This document shows positions 45,741 through 57,500 of a stretch of DNA of 64,000 bases, one piece after another (the first letter of the stretch is position 1; each line of letters begins with the position of its first letter). The stretch covers positions 75,455,519 to 75,519,518 of the forward strand of contig NC_134103.1 in NCBI RefSeq assembly GCF_000715075.1, in the 5' to 3' direction. The translations under genes were made by a program, and so were the position numbers. The notes below the pieces were generated by a model, which had not been told where the DNA came from, ran no database searches, and was given only the letters and a program-made list of their open reading frames with translations. The DNA comes from Nicotiana tabacum (lineage: Eukaryota; Streptophyta; Magnoliopsida; Solanales; Solanaceae).

Positions 45741-48234
45741 TTAATTATTCAGTCTCATCTTCAGCTCCCCCATTTCACAATCAATCAAAGCTCTTCTTGT
45801 GGCCAAGAACGACCTTCCCAAAATTATGGGAATCTCCTCATCAACCTGGCAGTCCAGAATGACAAAATCTGTTGGAAACACGAATTTTCCAACTTGCACA
45901 AGTACATTGTCAAGTATACCTGATGGCTTTTTCACCGTTCGGTCAGCTAGTTGTAGTAACATGGATGTGGTCCTTGCTCTTCCAATACCTAACTTTTTAT
46001 AGATAGACAATGGAATCAGATTTATGCTTTCCCCCAAATCACACAATGCTTTCGTGAATGCATAGCTACCTATGATGCATGGAATTGTGAAGCTTTTAGG
46101 GTCGGATAGCTTCTCAGTTATTGGTCTTGTCACAACAGCACTACAGGTCTGTGTCAATGTGATAGTTGCCAAGTCTTGGAAGTCGAACTTATGAGACATT
46201 AAATCCTTCATCATTTTTGCATAACCGGGCATCTCCCTCAAAACATCAATTAGAGGAATGTTTACCTAAATTTTCTTCAGCATTTCCATGAATCTTTTGT
46301 ACTGCTCATCCTTCTTATATTTGGCCAACCTCTGCGGGAAGGGTGCTGGAGCTCGCTTCTTTCCTGTGTCTTGAGTTAGATCTTGCTCACGCACTTTTTC
46401 TAATGCCTTCTCTTGTACTTTCTCAGTCTCATCCACAACCTCTTTTTCCTTGTTTATTTCCTCCTGGGTTGGCTGCACTCTTACTTTTATTAGTTCAGTT
46501 GACTCATCTACCTCAATTGGCACTGATACAAGTGTTTTAGTTGATCGATTCTCACGAGCGATTTATTGCTCTAAATCAAGATCTCTACCATTTCTCAAAC
46601 TCACCGCCATAAGATGATTCGGGCCCTGCTCCTTCGGATTGGCATATGTGTCTGCAGGTAAAGTCCCTTGGGGACGATTATTCAGAGCCATAGGTATCTG
46701 CCCTAATTGAATCTCAATGCCTTTTATCGCTAACTCATGTGCTTCCACCTTCTCTCGCATTTTACCATTAGACCCAATTAATTATTGCAGCATTCCTTTA
46801 ATTTCATACAACCCATCATCTTGTCTCACTAGCTGTTGTTGTTGAGGTTGTTAATAAGCTAGCTGCTGATTTTGCTGACTGTATCCCTATTGCCTTTGAT
46901 AACGTACTACTTGACCCTGTGGTCGCATAGCTCCAGAATTGTTGGTGTTATTGTATTGTTGTTGTGCTGGTCTATACTGCTGATTCTGCTGCCCCCAATT
47001 CTGACCAACTTGCCTCTGGTCTCCATAGTTACCCACATAGTTCATATTCTCCTGATAGTTTTGGTTATCACTTTCACCAATCCACGAGCACACGTATGGT
47101 TGGTTAATGCATGGTGTACATAATCCCCCATTAGTCGTGTCAACTATGTGTACCTAATTCTGGCCTGATTCATTAATCTTCTTGGTGAGGATACTCATTT
47201 GCGTCATTAAAGTAGCCATATTCTCGGCTATGGAGTTGTTCGGGTCCAATGCTACTGAGTGAACTATAGGGGTGATTGTAGTGTCTCTTGTCATCCAGTC
47301 TGAGTTTTGAGCCATTTTATCTATCTAGCAGGACCTTATATTCTCTAAATGACTTGCTGAAAAATACTCCACCTGCTGAATCATCAACATTGGCTTTCAA
47401 GCTATCTGCCAATCCCATGTAAAACCGTTGTTCCAACATCTGATTTGGAATGCCATGATGTGGATACTTAACCAACATACCTTTAAACCTCTCCTACGTT
47501 TCTTGTAATGTTTCAGCTCGTTTCTGCCTGAAGCACAATATTTCATCAACTTGCTTGGTGGTCTTATTGGATGGGTAGAACTTATTCAAAAACTACTTGA
47601 ATAATTCCTCCCAAGTGGTGATAGAATTTATGGGGTGCGAATTAAGTCAAGTTTGGGCTTCTCCTGCCACTGAGAATAGAAACAACAACAGTCTTATTAT
47701 TTCCCGTGTCACATTCGGTTGCCTTTGCGTGACACAAATTGACAGAAAAATTTTCAGATGCTATTGTGGATCTTCAATGTAAGACTCGGAGAGCAGTCCC
47801 TTGTTTTGCAGCAGATGTAGCATGTTGTTTGTGATTTGAAATGACTTTGCTTGTATCTGAGGGACTGCAATTGTAGTTGCCAAATTTTCAACGATGGGTT
47901 GTGCCCAATCATATAAAGCTGCTTCTGTCACAAGAGGCGCCACACCCTGATTGTTCGGGTCATTCACAATATTTCGATTGTCTTGATTACTCAAAACGTC
48001 ACCCATGTCTAATTCAATTTGTTCTCTTAAGTGTTGTTGTCGTTTGTCTTTCCTGTTTGCACGATTTAATGCCTTGAAAGCTTTCTCAGGATCCGGTAAT
48101 GCTTCAAATAATTCACCAGTACTTAAGGAGTTTCTAGGTATACACCTATAACAAACAAGACTACAAACGTTAGAATTTCGATGTAATGAAGTAAAATGGA
48201 GAAAATTGACTAAACTAAGAGCCCGTTTGGACAA
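45741..48234 (-). pseudogene. Athila gag and protease, broken
   Basis: Gag pieces read on the minus strand include AYDWAQP-like and LLQNKGLLSE segments (47980-47780), WLNSHPINSITTWEELF (47690-47600), ERFKGMLVKYPHHGIP (47500-47440) and a Gln/Asn-rich region (47090-46890), the usual plan of Athila Gag. The protease (46241-45741) has [11 protein letters not shown] where CDLGASINLMP is typical, and [15 protein letters not shown]. Several stops separate the pieces. The MITE at 48221-48509 lies just upstream of the first clear Gag residues. Confidence 0.8.
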
Positions 48235-48509
48235 AAAAAATTCCTTTTTTTCAAAAAATTTTTACTTTTTTTCGAAATCAGCGTTTGTTCATAAAATTTC
48301 CAATTTTCACTTGAAGATGCATTTTGAAATTTTTCGAAATTTTGAAAAATTATTTTTCAAAATTTTCACTCAGATTACTCACAAAACTTAAAAAATAACC
48401 CAAAATTATATACATGTCCAAACACAACTCTAATTTTCAAATACCATTTTCACTTGAATTTTTTTTTCACTTTTTTTTGGAATTTTACAATTCTTATGTC
48501 CAAACGCCC
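48221..48509. mobile_element. hAT-like MITE (GGGCGTTTGGACA family) in the Athila leader
   Basis: A 289-bp AT-rich insert has termini GCCCGTTTGGACA and TGTCCAAACGCCC. ACTAAGA is repeated on both sides (48214-48220 and 48510-48516), 7-8 bp as for hAT elements. This terminal sequence is abundant in Solanaceae DNA. It has no coding capacity. Confidence 0.82.
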
Positions 48510-48559
48510 ACTAAGAATCCTAGCAATTCTTCTAGCTGTAATTAATAACACTATTGCTT

Positions 48560-48576
48560 CCCCGGCAACGATGCCA
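48560..48576 (-). other. Primer-binding site of the Athila element
   Basis: The minus strand reads TGGCATCGTTGCCGGGG just inside the LTR end (48582). Athila-lineage elements typically have TGGCGCCGTTGCCGGGG, complementary to tRNA-Asp; one CG to AT difference is seen. Confidence 0.75.
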
Positions 48577-48581
48577 AAATT

Positions 48582-49432
48582 TTATCACGCCCAACTATAC
48601 CTCCTAAGATGTCTAGCGGTCGTTGCAAATATAATCCGGTTTACAAGTCTAGAGTCGAATCCCACATGGAAATAACCTACTAATTACAACCAATAATTTT
48701 GCACGAATTCAAGTAATCAACTTTCAAAAATGTTATATAACGATTTGAATGTTTACTAACTAAGAGCAAAGTAATTAAAAATACAGTAATTTATAACTAA
48801 CAAAGCAAATGTTGTAGACAAGATTTGGAAAAGTCTAAGGTTATGATTTTTCCTATTGTCGGAATCTTTCCCGCTACGTTTCCTATAAATTCGCCTAAAT
48901 ATTCTCTACCGATCGTGAGTACTTTGAGTGTCGTAGCTCTCTCTCGAGCAATTACTACAATTTACTAGACGTATTCTCTTGAACTACGCTTGCTGGCACT
49001 AAGTCACCGCTCATGACGATCGCACAAAGGCTTTGTTATCTCTAATCCCGCCTTTAAACCCTCTGTATCGATCTCTCGACTACGTTAGGAGTGGTGTTGT
49101 TCAATAACTACCTAAATGTACTCTCTCTCGAGCAATATACACACTAAATAGGCCCAGTTAATTGAGAGCTCTTCAATTAACAACAATGAAAATATAGTTG
49201 GACAAGTAGAGAAAAATCAAAGGCAAATCTATATTAAACGCAATAGAAAATCATCCTCTAATAGGTTTCATAACTTAGATAAGAGAGTTTAGCTATTCAT
49301 AAATACAATAACAATTAACATAATGTTTAAAGATATTAAATTACAAAGTAAAGAGATAAAGGAAGTGAAAACTCATTTGATTCTTGCTATAGAGTGCTTG
49401 ACAGCCTTTTTTTCCCCTCCAAAATCGTGTCC
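48582..49432 (-). repeat. 5' LTR of the Athila element, U3 end lost
   Basis: Collinear with 36691-37543 of the 3' LTR with scattered substitutions. Homology ends at AAAATCGTGTCC (49432). The missing 496 bp include the hairpin array and the LTR terminus, so no flanking target duplication can be recovered. Confidence 0.85.
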
Positions 49433-50003
49433 GCATACCACTTTACTCGTCATACACCAAAGCTGACTGCTTTTTGAAGTCTATATAAGCACTAGAAAAA
49501 TGATTCAATGTCCCCTAACACACACATGGGGAATCTGATCTCTGATATTTTTGTTAAGTAGTATCATTTTCATAGAAGGCTTATTATATCATCTAGCTTA
49601 TGAACTGCTATTGAGTTCCTCTGTGAAGCTTTTAGTATTTGATCACTTTTGTCTTTAAGTGTGAGAATTAATCATCTCTAGACTTGGGATTTCTATTGTG
49701 TTCTCTCTTTCTTTTTATTTCTTACTTCAAGCAGCTTATATTGTTGTCCAAAGAAGTTGCTTTACCTGTTACTAAATGGACTAAAAATTACATATGACCT
49801 TTTGCTCTCTGCTTACCTTAACATGACCTCTCTGCCTATATGTAAATTGGTTTGAAGTTACTCGTATGCAAATCTGATATTTACCTTATGCTTTCATTTA
49901 CAATTTGGACCATGTCACTATCAATCTAACTACAACCAATTAACTTGAAAGTTTAAACCCCGATATAGTTGCCATAATACAACAAAGATTGCTAATGGCA
50001 ACA
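49433..50003. other. Unannotated AT-rich stretch
   Basis: No ORF, repeat structure or recognisable element was seen between the broken LTR and the hAT-like element. Confidence 0.5.
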
Positions 50004-50661
50004 TGGGCAGCCCAAGGTCAAGCCACTAAAGCAAAGGCTTTAGGCCCCAAATTTTGCGGGTTTCAAATTTTTTTTTAATTTTTCTACTCGTATTTGTATT
50101 GAGACCCCGACTAATCTAGATTCGTACCGCGTAAAACCTAATAAAAGAGAGAACACGTTTTAACAAGTTTTTTTTTAACCACAGGACTCGAACCCAATAT
50201 ATTTAATTAAGGTAAGTTGGATCAAATACATCTCACAACAATCTTTAGAGGCAGGGTCTAAATATATTGGGTATGTTAAAATAAAAAATAAAATATTTTA
50301 TAAAAATTCAAGACAACTTTTAATTTAGTAGTGATGTAACCGTTTGAGCAAATAATGCAGAAAGAGAATCACCCCCCTAAACCCTTATCGCGAATATAAA
50401 ACTTTTCATTATTTAAATTTTACGAGTGACATCATTAGTGAGGTATCTATATGAATTTGGTTCTATTATCTAAGATCAACAATATCTTAAGACAGACTAA
50501 ATTAGTTATAAAAGAAACTATTAACAACTAATGTTAGGCCAAAATTCTATACTTTTAACACATTACTCGCCCTATATTTTGTTGGTTTAAGTAAGTTATT
50601 GTGCGATAAAGGCCCCGAATTAAAAATTGACTTTAGGCCACTAATCTTCTAGGGCCGCCCC
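50004..50661. mobile_element. hAT-like non-autonomous element
   Basis: The ends read TGGGCAGCCC and, inverted, GGGGCGGCCC, followed by related inner sequence (CTTTAGGCCCC at 50039 and, inverted, CGGGGCCT at 50605). TAATGGCA and TAATGACA lie just outside, a likely 8-bp target duplication with one mismatch, although the left copy stands a few bases off the terminus. No transposase was seen. An LTR-like segment (50528-50608) is embedded. Confidence 0.5.
50528..50608 (+). repeat. LTR start fragment related to the Athila LTR, inverted orientation
   Basis: AATGTTAGGCCAAAATTCTA and the following 60 bases match the reverse complement of 38039-37955 (CTATACTTTT, CGCCCTATATTTTGTTGGTTTA). It is the first 80 bases of such an LTR, on the plus strand, opposite to the neighbouring element. 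Both its ends join unrelated sequence. Confidence 0.65.
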
Positions 50662-50936
50662 TAATGACAAGGTATGGAAGTTCACAATTTGTGAACTTTT
50701 TGTGCATAAGCCACCCAAGTTAATTATGAGTCTGAGGAACTGTTTTATCATCAGTTTATCCAATTGAATACGAACGATTTTCTTAATCTATAACATTCTT
50801 TGACTTGGATTAATTTCAACTTTGCAAAACTATAAAATTCCTATTTCCTCCGATGGCTTTCAATCTTCTTTTTTGGACAGCCACGTGCTTTTTACGTGAT
50901 TTAAGATCTTCCTCGGCTGGCTTTTTAATATTAAAA

Positions 50937-51356
50937 ATGAGTGAAAATAGCACGGGCTAGTCAGTTTTCGCACTGATAATTAAAAAGTAGTCAGCGTTTG
51001 TAAAGTCATTGAAAAATAGTCACTATTTTGCGGCAACACAAAAAGTTCCAGCATAATATACTGGAGATTGGTGCACATGTATATGAACTTCCAGCATATT
51101 ATACTGGAACTTCAACACACGGAAAATTTCAACATAATATACTAGAGATTGGAACACTTGTGTATTAACTTCCGGCATATTATGATGGGACTCCAGTATA
51201 TTATGCTGGAATATTTTCCAGATTTTGAACAGTATTTTCGTTTAAATTTATCTTTACATGAAAAGTAACTAAATTTTGATTACTTTTAAAACTATAATTA
51301 CTTTTTAATTAGCACTAATAAATCTGAACCATTTTTGAATTTCACCCGAAATGACT
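50937..51356. mobile_element. MITE with long imperfect terminal inverted repeats (MULE-like)
   Basis: The first 90 bases (from GTGAAAATAGC, with AATTAAAAAGTAGTCA) pair imperfectly with the last 90 read inverted (GTGAAATTC, AATTAAAAAGTAATTA). The middle holds repeated ACTTCCAGCATATTATACTGGA units that are themselves palindromic. AAATGAGT and AAATGACT flank it. Long terminal inverted repeats and a flank duplication of about 8-9 bp suit a Mutator-like element. Confidence 0.45.
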
Positions 51357-52279
51357 TTTCATACACTTCCTAATTTCTATAAACTTTTGATAAAAAAAAT
51401 CGAGAAACGAATTGTTAGACGTACAGGACAATAAGAACATAATGGTCGAAAAAGTGAAAAGAGATTTTGGTTTCTCGTTGAATTTCTCAAAAGGGAAAAT
51501 TTATTTGTTAAGTATAGTGTACATAGGCCGGGTTGATTCGAGTTTTTCAATTACTAAATTAAATTAATTGTCTTGGATTTTTAAAATAAGTCAAACCAAA
51601 CCAACAAAAGTCGGATTTTTCAATTCGATTTTCTCGGATTATTCGGGTTTTTTCCGACAAAATCTTCATAGCATAAACTATATAATTTGTACTCTAATAT
51701 TTCTTAGGTCCTAATAGGATAAAACTATATAAGATGTTACCCAATAAAATAATACAAAATAATGTGAGATGAGTCATGATTATACTAAAATACTCAACAA
51801 ATCACGTAAAATAAATAGTGCTAATTAATAAGCCATAATAAAAATAAACATAATCTGAAAGTACTAAGTTATGCTAAAATAAATGCGACTAATAAGTAAT
51901 AAGTATTAATTACATGACTATAGATTTTGGCTATTTTTTCCTAAAATAAATTTACAAACATTGTTTGTTCGTGGAATATGATCAGTTTTTGAAAAACATT
52001 TCAACTCACAAACCAAAAACTGGTTTAGGGCGGGTTTTTGGTGAAATTTATTCTTCCACTCATAAAAATTTCACTATTTTTTCCTTTCAAATAATGAATA
52101 TCCAAACACAACTTCAACTTCTAAAAATTATTTTTTAACGCAATTTCAAAAACTTCTTTTTCAAGTTTCAACCAAATCTATTCCAAACACTAGCTTAATC
52201 ATTTTACTTAACTAGTTAAAAAAGTAATGATAAACTAGAAAAGAGAAGTGATTAACAATTTCTTTTTTTTTTTTAGAGA
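51357..52279. other. Unannotated AT-rich stretch
   Basis: No gene was seen. 51525-51660 has CGGGTTGATTCGAGTTTTT and, inverted, CGGATTATTCGGGTTTTTTC, hinting at another short MITE. 52000-52200 resembles a decayed MITE of the GGGCGTTTGGACA type. Neither is firm. Confidence 0.4.
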
Positions 52280-53680
52280 AATTTTCAGAAACAACTATGT
52301 TTTAGTGATTATTAGCTTGCCATAGCTACCATTTACTAAATTACTTTCTATAGCTATGTTTTAACTTGTTATAGAGTGTATTCGATGTATTTAAGCTAAT
52401 GTATTCATGAATACAATAGGAAAAGTCGACGGAAAAAAGGGAATTACAGCTAACGTATAGACTGTATTCATATGTATTCGCAAGTTGTATTCGTGAATAC
52501 AGTAATAGAATTTGCGAAAAAAGGGATTCGGTTATTTAAAAACGGTAAGTGAATCAATTAATGCGATAGACTCCTAATATAACTCAACAAACTCAATTAT
52601 AACACACAAAATTTATATTTTCAGTTATAGAAAAGATTCTCAAATGAAAAATACCCCCAAAATAGAGCAATCTTCAGAGATTCACTCCATCCTTTCTTTT
52701 TTCAGTGGTATCTTTACTAAAATATTTTTTAGTGGTATTTTTATAAATAGATTTATATATTAAAATTATATAATTACATCGAATACAGTTAAATACATAA
52801 AAATATATTGAATACATGAAGTATAACAGGTCATCTATAGTGCAAAAACATATGAATACATACTGCAGATACATTTGAATACATATATACATCTGGATAC
52901 ATAAATTATATTAATTAAAAAAATATATGAATACATTCTACAATACATTGAATACATACTGCTGAATATATACTGCTGGACAAAACAGTAAAACAAAGTG
53001 AAGCTTTGAAATTATATAATTACATTGAATACAGTTAAATACAGTGAATATATTGAAAAAGTAGAAAAAACTAAAGATAGTGAATACAATGAAATACAAC
53101 GATATACATTGAAATACAATGAAAAAAAAGGTAACAGACTATTCAAGTTCCTCATCCCCAAACTTCGTCCCCAATCCACCGATATCCAGGCCGCCACCAT
53201 GTGGGGCGTCGCCACCAGTACCGGCGCCCTCTGAGTCGTCCAGGTAGTGAATATCTCATTTCTGCTTTGAAAATTTTGAGATATGTACTTGTATTTCTCC
53301 ATATCTTTGTTTCTCCTTTTTTTTTTCCAGATCTTTGTTGCTACTTACCACAACTCTTTTGAGCAAAAAAAGTTGAATGCAGCACAACAAGGAAGGGGGA
53401 AGTGGTCGCCGGCACAGCCCCGACTAGGGTTTTTAAAGCAGTGGAGGAAAAAATTGGGGGAAAAAGAGAAGAAAAGAAGAAAGAGAAAGGAGGAGAGAAG
53501 GAGAGAGAAGTTTCCTATACATTAATTTTGTGAGAGAAAAAAAGAAAGGAGAGAGGAAAATAATAATAAGCATATTTAATGGCTTAAAGGTAGAAAATGA
53601 CCATAAATAGATATTCTGCTATAAAAATTAAAAGGTAGCTATATGAGATAATTTTTTAAAAGGGTATTTATTTATAATAA
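52280..53680. mobile_element. Composite repeat carrying host gene fragments (Pack-type element candidate)
   Basis: The outer parts look inverted: ATAGCTACCATTTACTAAA with TTTCTATAGCT near 52320-52355, and on the other strand ATAGCTACCTTTTAA with ATAGCAGA near 53650-53610. Inside are many GAATACA/TGTATTC repeats (52385-53110), then a GC-rich island with an exon-like piece (53134-53243), then another GC-rich piece (53395-53440) unlike the surroundings. This is the structure of a DNA transposon that has captured gene fragments. Terminal repeats are too decayed to set exact ends. Confidence 0.45.
53134..53243 (+). pseudogene. Captured exon of QCR10 (complex III 6.7-kDa subunit)
   Basis: The frame reads FKFLIPKLRPQSTDIQAAT then MWGVATSTGAL, a stop, and VVQ. 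Plant QCR10, a single-span subunit of mitochondrial ubiquinol-cytochrome c reductase, has a KPK...DVQAAAGWG...GA.WVVQ pattern over the same span. The expected Trp of GALWVVQ is TGA (TGG to TGA). After VVQ a GT (53244) follows at the place where an intron donor would be. The remaining QCR10 C-terminus (PF.WIKKTF) is not found downstream. The island is GC-rich against AT-rich flanks. It is a non-functional fragment. Confidence 0.6.
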
Positions 53681-54585
53681 ATAAGGTATCAACCTTTGAT
53701 ATAAGAGGTAAAATTTTCTTTTTTTTATTAAAAAATGACTAACAATTTCGAAACAAGTTCAATTTGCCAAAATGACTAATAGTTAGGCCGAAGGAATATT
53801 TTAAAAGAATGTTCATTATTAAGCGGCGTAATTAAGGAAATTAAGACAATAATTATGATTCGATGACTACAACAGAATACCAAGGAGACAATTTTGATCA
53901 ATGTGAATAGGACAAGTGGACCAACTCAGACACAAATATTTGGGTTTTTTTCTTTTGGTAGGTGAGGTCTTTGGTTGTCATTAACCATGATCTCAGCACT
54001 CTCAAATTTTCATTTTCATTTTCACTTTCATTTTCACGTGTAATAATTAGTCGCCAATTGTCAACACAGTAAACCCTTAACGAAGCTTCCGACAAGAATA
54101 CGACAACCAACGGACTTATGCCATTAGGGGAGAGGGAGCAATGAACATTTCCTAAGTCTTATCAATTTTCAGATCTCCCTCTCCTAAACCCCTACATTTC
54201 TCCGGCCGATCTATGTATATATGTATGTAAAATAGATTTTAAAAGATATTATATATAGTAATTGATTGTAGCAACTCAGAATCCATTGACTCTTAAATCT
54301 TCAATTACTAGCTTGAGTTGTTAGCTGGTCCAATGTGATTTTTCCAGTTTTGTCTTTTCTAAGGTGAGAATTGAGCTTTTGTTCGTGTCTATTTGGCGGG
54401 AAATTATATTTGTCGTCGTATTAGATTTTGAATTTTTTGTATTGCTGGAATATGCTTTTTCTATTTTAACAGGTCTTAATCGTGATACTCTTTTGGGATT
54501 GTATATTTGATACGCATTTGACCTTGTTGTATATGCTGAAGAAGAAAGTAAAGGATAGAACTTAGAAGAAGAGGGAGAGAGGAGG
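53681..54585. other. Upstream region of the NIPA gene
   Basis: AT-rich, with a CATTTTCATTTTCACTTTC run near 54010 and a purine-rich 5' UTR candidate (GAAGAAGAGGGAGAGAGGAGG, 54566-54585) just before the start codon. No confident TATA box is assigned. A short minus-strand ORF (53898-54110) looks spurious. Confidence 0.5.
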
Positions 54586-57500
54586 ATGACGATTTCGGAC
54601 AATAGCAGAGGGTTAATTCTGGCAATATCATCAAGTTTGTTTATTGGAACAAGTTTTATATTGAAGAAGAAAGGTCTTAAGCGTGCTGCAGCAGCTGGAA
54701 CTCGAGCAGGTTTCGAAATTCTTTCTCTCAGTTAAATTGCAAATTACTTGGCCTGAATTATAGTCAGCATATTACAAAATCACTATATTTTACTTTTCCT
54801 TTTCTTTAAGAAATTGTTAAATAGAAGTGATGTGATTTGCACAAGGATTGAGCTAAGAGATAAGAATTAAGCTAAGAAGGAACCACATGAGGTTATTTTG
54901 CTTGTGCTATTTCCAAGAGTATTAAGGGGTTATCTCTAATATCTTTTATACTCTTTTTTCATTGATGGCTAAGAAATTGGTTTGGGACCAATCCTTAGGA
55001 CCAACTGTAGCCTTCGGAATTCTGAGATTTTCCACTTGAATATTAGGCTTAGTTCGCATTGCGCATTGCTAGAACCTGCGACCTAGTCACAAGTCCCTCA
55101 ACCTTTGCCACCTGAACTAAAAGAAGATATCTTTTCTTACCAACTTTGAAATAGTGGGCTGCTCCTCTTTACCCGTGGATATTGGTATTATGAGTGAATC
55201 ACATTTAGTATTGTGTTTCTTTCTGTACTATATTCTCTTTATTATCTTAATTATTTTCGTTAAGGGCTTGTTAAGCAATTTTGGAATTTGTTGAAACTCC
55301 GATCTTTAACAATCTGGTATGTGGACGAGGTTCTCAGTTCAGTTTTAGTAGTCAATTTGATGGAAGATTTATGTTGAAAAATTGATTGGATTGCCAATTT
55401 AAAAATTATGGCATCTTAAGATCTGCCAAGGATTTGATAGATGTTCACATTGAAGTTACAGTTGAACAATGAATTTGAAATGAACGACTTTGGGAGTAGT
55501 TAAGAAAATTTTTCCATGGTGATCAAGAGATATTGATGAGTTAGGAAGCTATTATGTGGAGACACAAAAATTAACTGGCAAAGCCTTTGAAGAGGTTTGG
55601 CCTAGAAGACACTAAACCTGTGAATACTCCTCTGGCTACGTCTGCGCATTTCAGATTCTCATTTGCTTAGACGCGAGCAAGATGAAGAGGGAAGATATAT
55701 ATGGTGCAGGTTCACTATTCCAATACAGTTTTTATTATGTATTGCAATGATCATATGGAACTTTCACAATATGTTAGTATGTAATGTTGTAGTTTTTCCT
55801 GGTAAAGCGCATTAATAGGCTGTGTAGCTGTGAAATGGAACCTTAGATTCCTGTGAAATGGAACCTTAGATATTAAGCGAGGAAGCGACCGCTTTTCACA
55901 ACCCTGTGTGGAAGTTTAGATAATGTTTGTCGTTGGTGACAAATAGTAATACTTTGGTTGGTTTCATGGACTCTGACTCTGCCGGAGAATTTGATAGAGA
56001 AGACCACTCACAGGATATATATTTTGTATTGGCGGTTGTGTTGTTAGCTGGAAGGCACCATTACAACATTATCCACTATGGGGCTATATATATGGATATG
56101 CCCAAATCAACTAAAGAAGTTGTGGTTAAAGTGTTTGTTTAACGAGCATAGTCTATGTTAGGTGTGATTACTATTTATTGTGATAGTCAACATGTTATGT
56201 GCTTTACTAAAGGCCAGATGTATCACGAGAGGAAGAAACATTGATGTGAAATAACACTTCATTCAAGAGTCTATTGCTTAGAGAAAAGTATCTGTTCATA
56301 AGATCAATACCAAAAACAATCTTTTTTGACATATTAACAATACTTACCCCAATGCTAAGTTCAAGCACTGCCTGAACTTGATCGGTGTTTATGTTGGATG
56401 ACTCAGCCTATAGAGGCTTGTGTTGAGGAACTAGAGCAAGTATTCATTGTTAGAAATTCAAGCAAATGCAGGGATTTGTTAATTAATTTGGTGGTCCAAA
56501 TTATACCTACTATACTTAGAACTGCCATTTTCTACCTGTGGGGAAATCAGAAATGTTACAAGCTCCTATCAAATGGCGCTCATTCCTTGTAACTTGATAA
56601 CATACGGTGTAGATCTCTCAAAGTTACTGAGTTATTTGTGGTAGATATTTGTGTTGGAGATCCACTTGTAAAAAATTCATTGTTGTTCATGAATTTGTGA
56701 TGTTACATCTTTATAAGCATACTTTCAGAATATTAGAGTATTATCTGATTTTGCACTCTCTTCTGCATACTTTCTGAAACAGTGAATTGCTTCTCTTCAC
56801 CTGTGGGCTGTGGATGGAGGTCTAGTTGATTAAAATACGTAAAATCTTTGTGTCTTCCTTACTGTATTTTTTTTCGCCATCTTAGCTATCATCATCATTG
56901 AGGAGGGTATGTTTTGTCAAATTACCTCTTGGTGCAACGATCACAATGGATGTCCACTTTAATTAGCCATTGAATTAACTAATAAAAAAGAACAGAAAGG
57001 TTAGACTTTAAAATTCTGACATGGATTTCTGATATAGTTTTTAACCATCTCTCAATTTCTCTGTGTGTCATGCATCTAAAATTCTACTAGCATATAATTG
57101 CTGTAACTGCATGGATGCGAAAGTTACAGCTGCAGGATATGTAAAATTGACTGCTGTACTATGAGAAATGCTAATTTCATCCTCTACTTGAATTTCACAA
57201 GTTCACGTAAATTGGTTGTTTATTTTGTTTCTGCAAAAAGGACGTAATTGCTTTAGGCCAAGAGTTTCAGCTATTGAGGCTGTCGTTCTTTTGAGAATGT
57301 CGAGTATGAATTGTTATAGCGTTATATTTTGTTGCATCATCTAGATTGTTGTAGACAATCTTACTTTGGTATGTCTTTGCGTCTTATCATAACTTCTGAC
57401 ATACAATTAGAGCTAAGCTAATGAAGCTTTTACTCATTTTAGTGTTCAGAGGAATATACATTTGGATCAGTTTTGGGTAAGGACAGTCAAACGTCAAATA

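Larger units (their letters stand above)
36691..49432 (-). mobile_element. Athila-type Ty3/gypsy element with env-like ORF, minus strand
   Basis: On the minus strand: 5' LTR (49432-48582, U3 end missing), primer site GGCATCGTTGCCGGGG (48575-48560), gag (about 48234-46560), protease (about 46241-45741), RT-RNase H (45362-43782), integrase (43778-42529), env-like ORF (41720-39875, interrupted), non-coding 3' region, polypurine tract and 3' LTR (38039-36691). The primer site resembles the tRNA-Asp type used by Athila. Coding regions carry nonsense changes and at least one frameshift, so it is inactive. Two hAT-type MITEs have inserted in it. Confidence 0.9.

Noticed and set aside
52674..52892. 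Tyr/Ile-rich ORF in the GAATACA-rich repeat
   Set aside because: Composition follows the simple repeat; no conserved feature.
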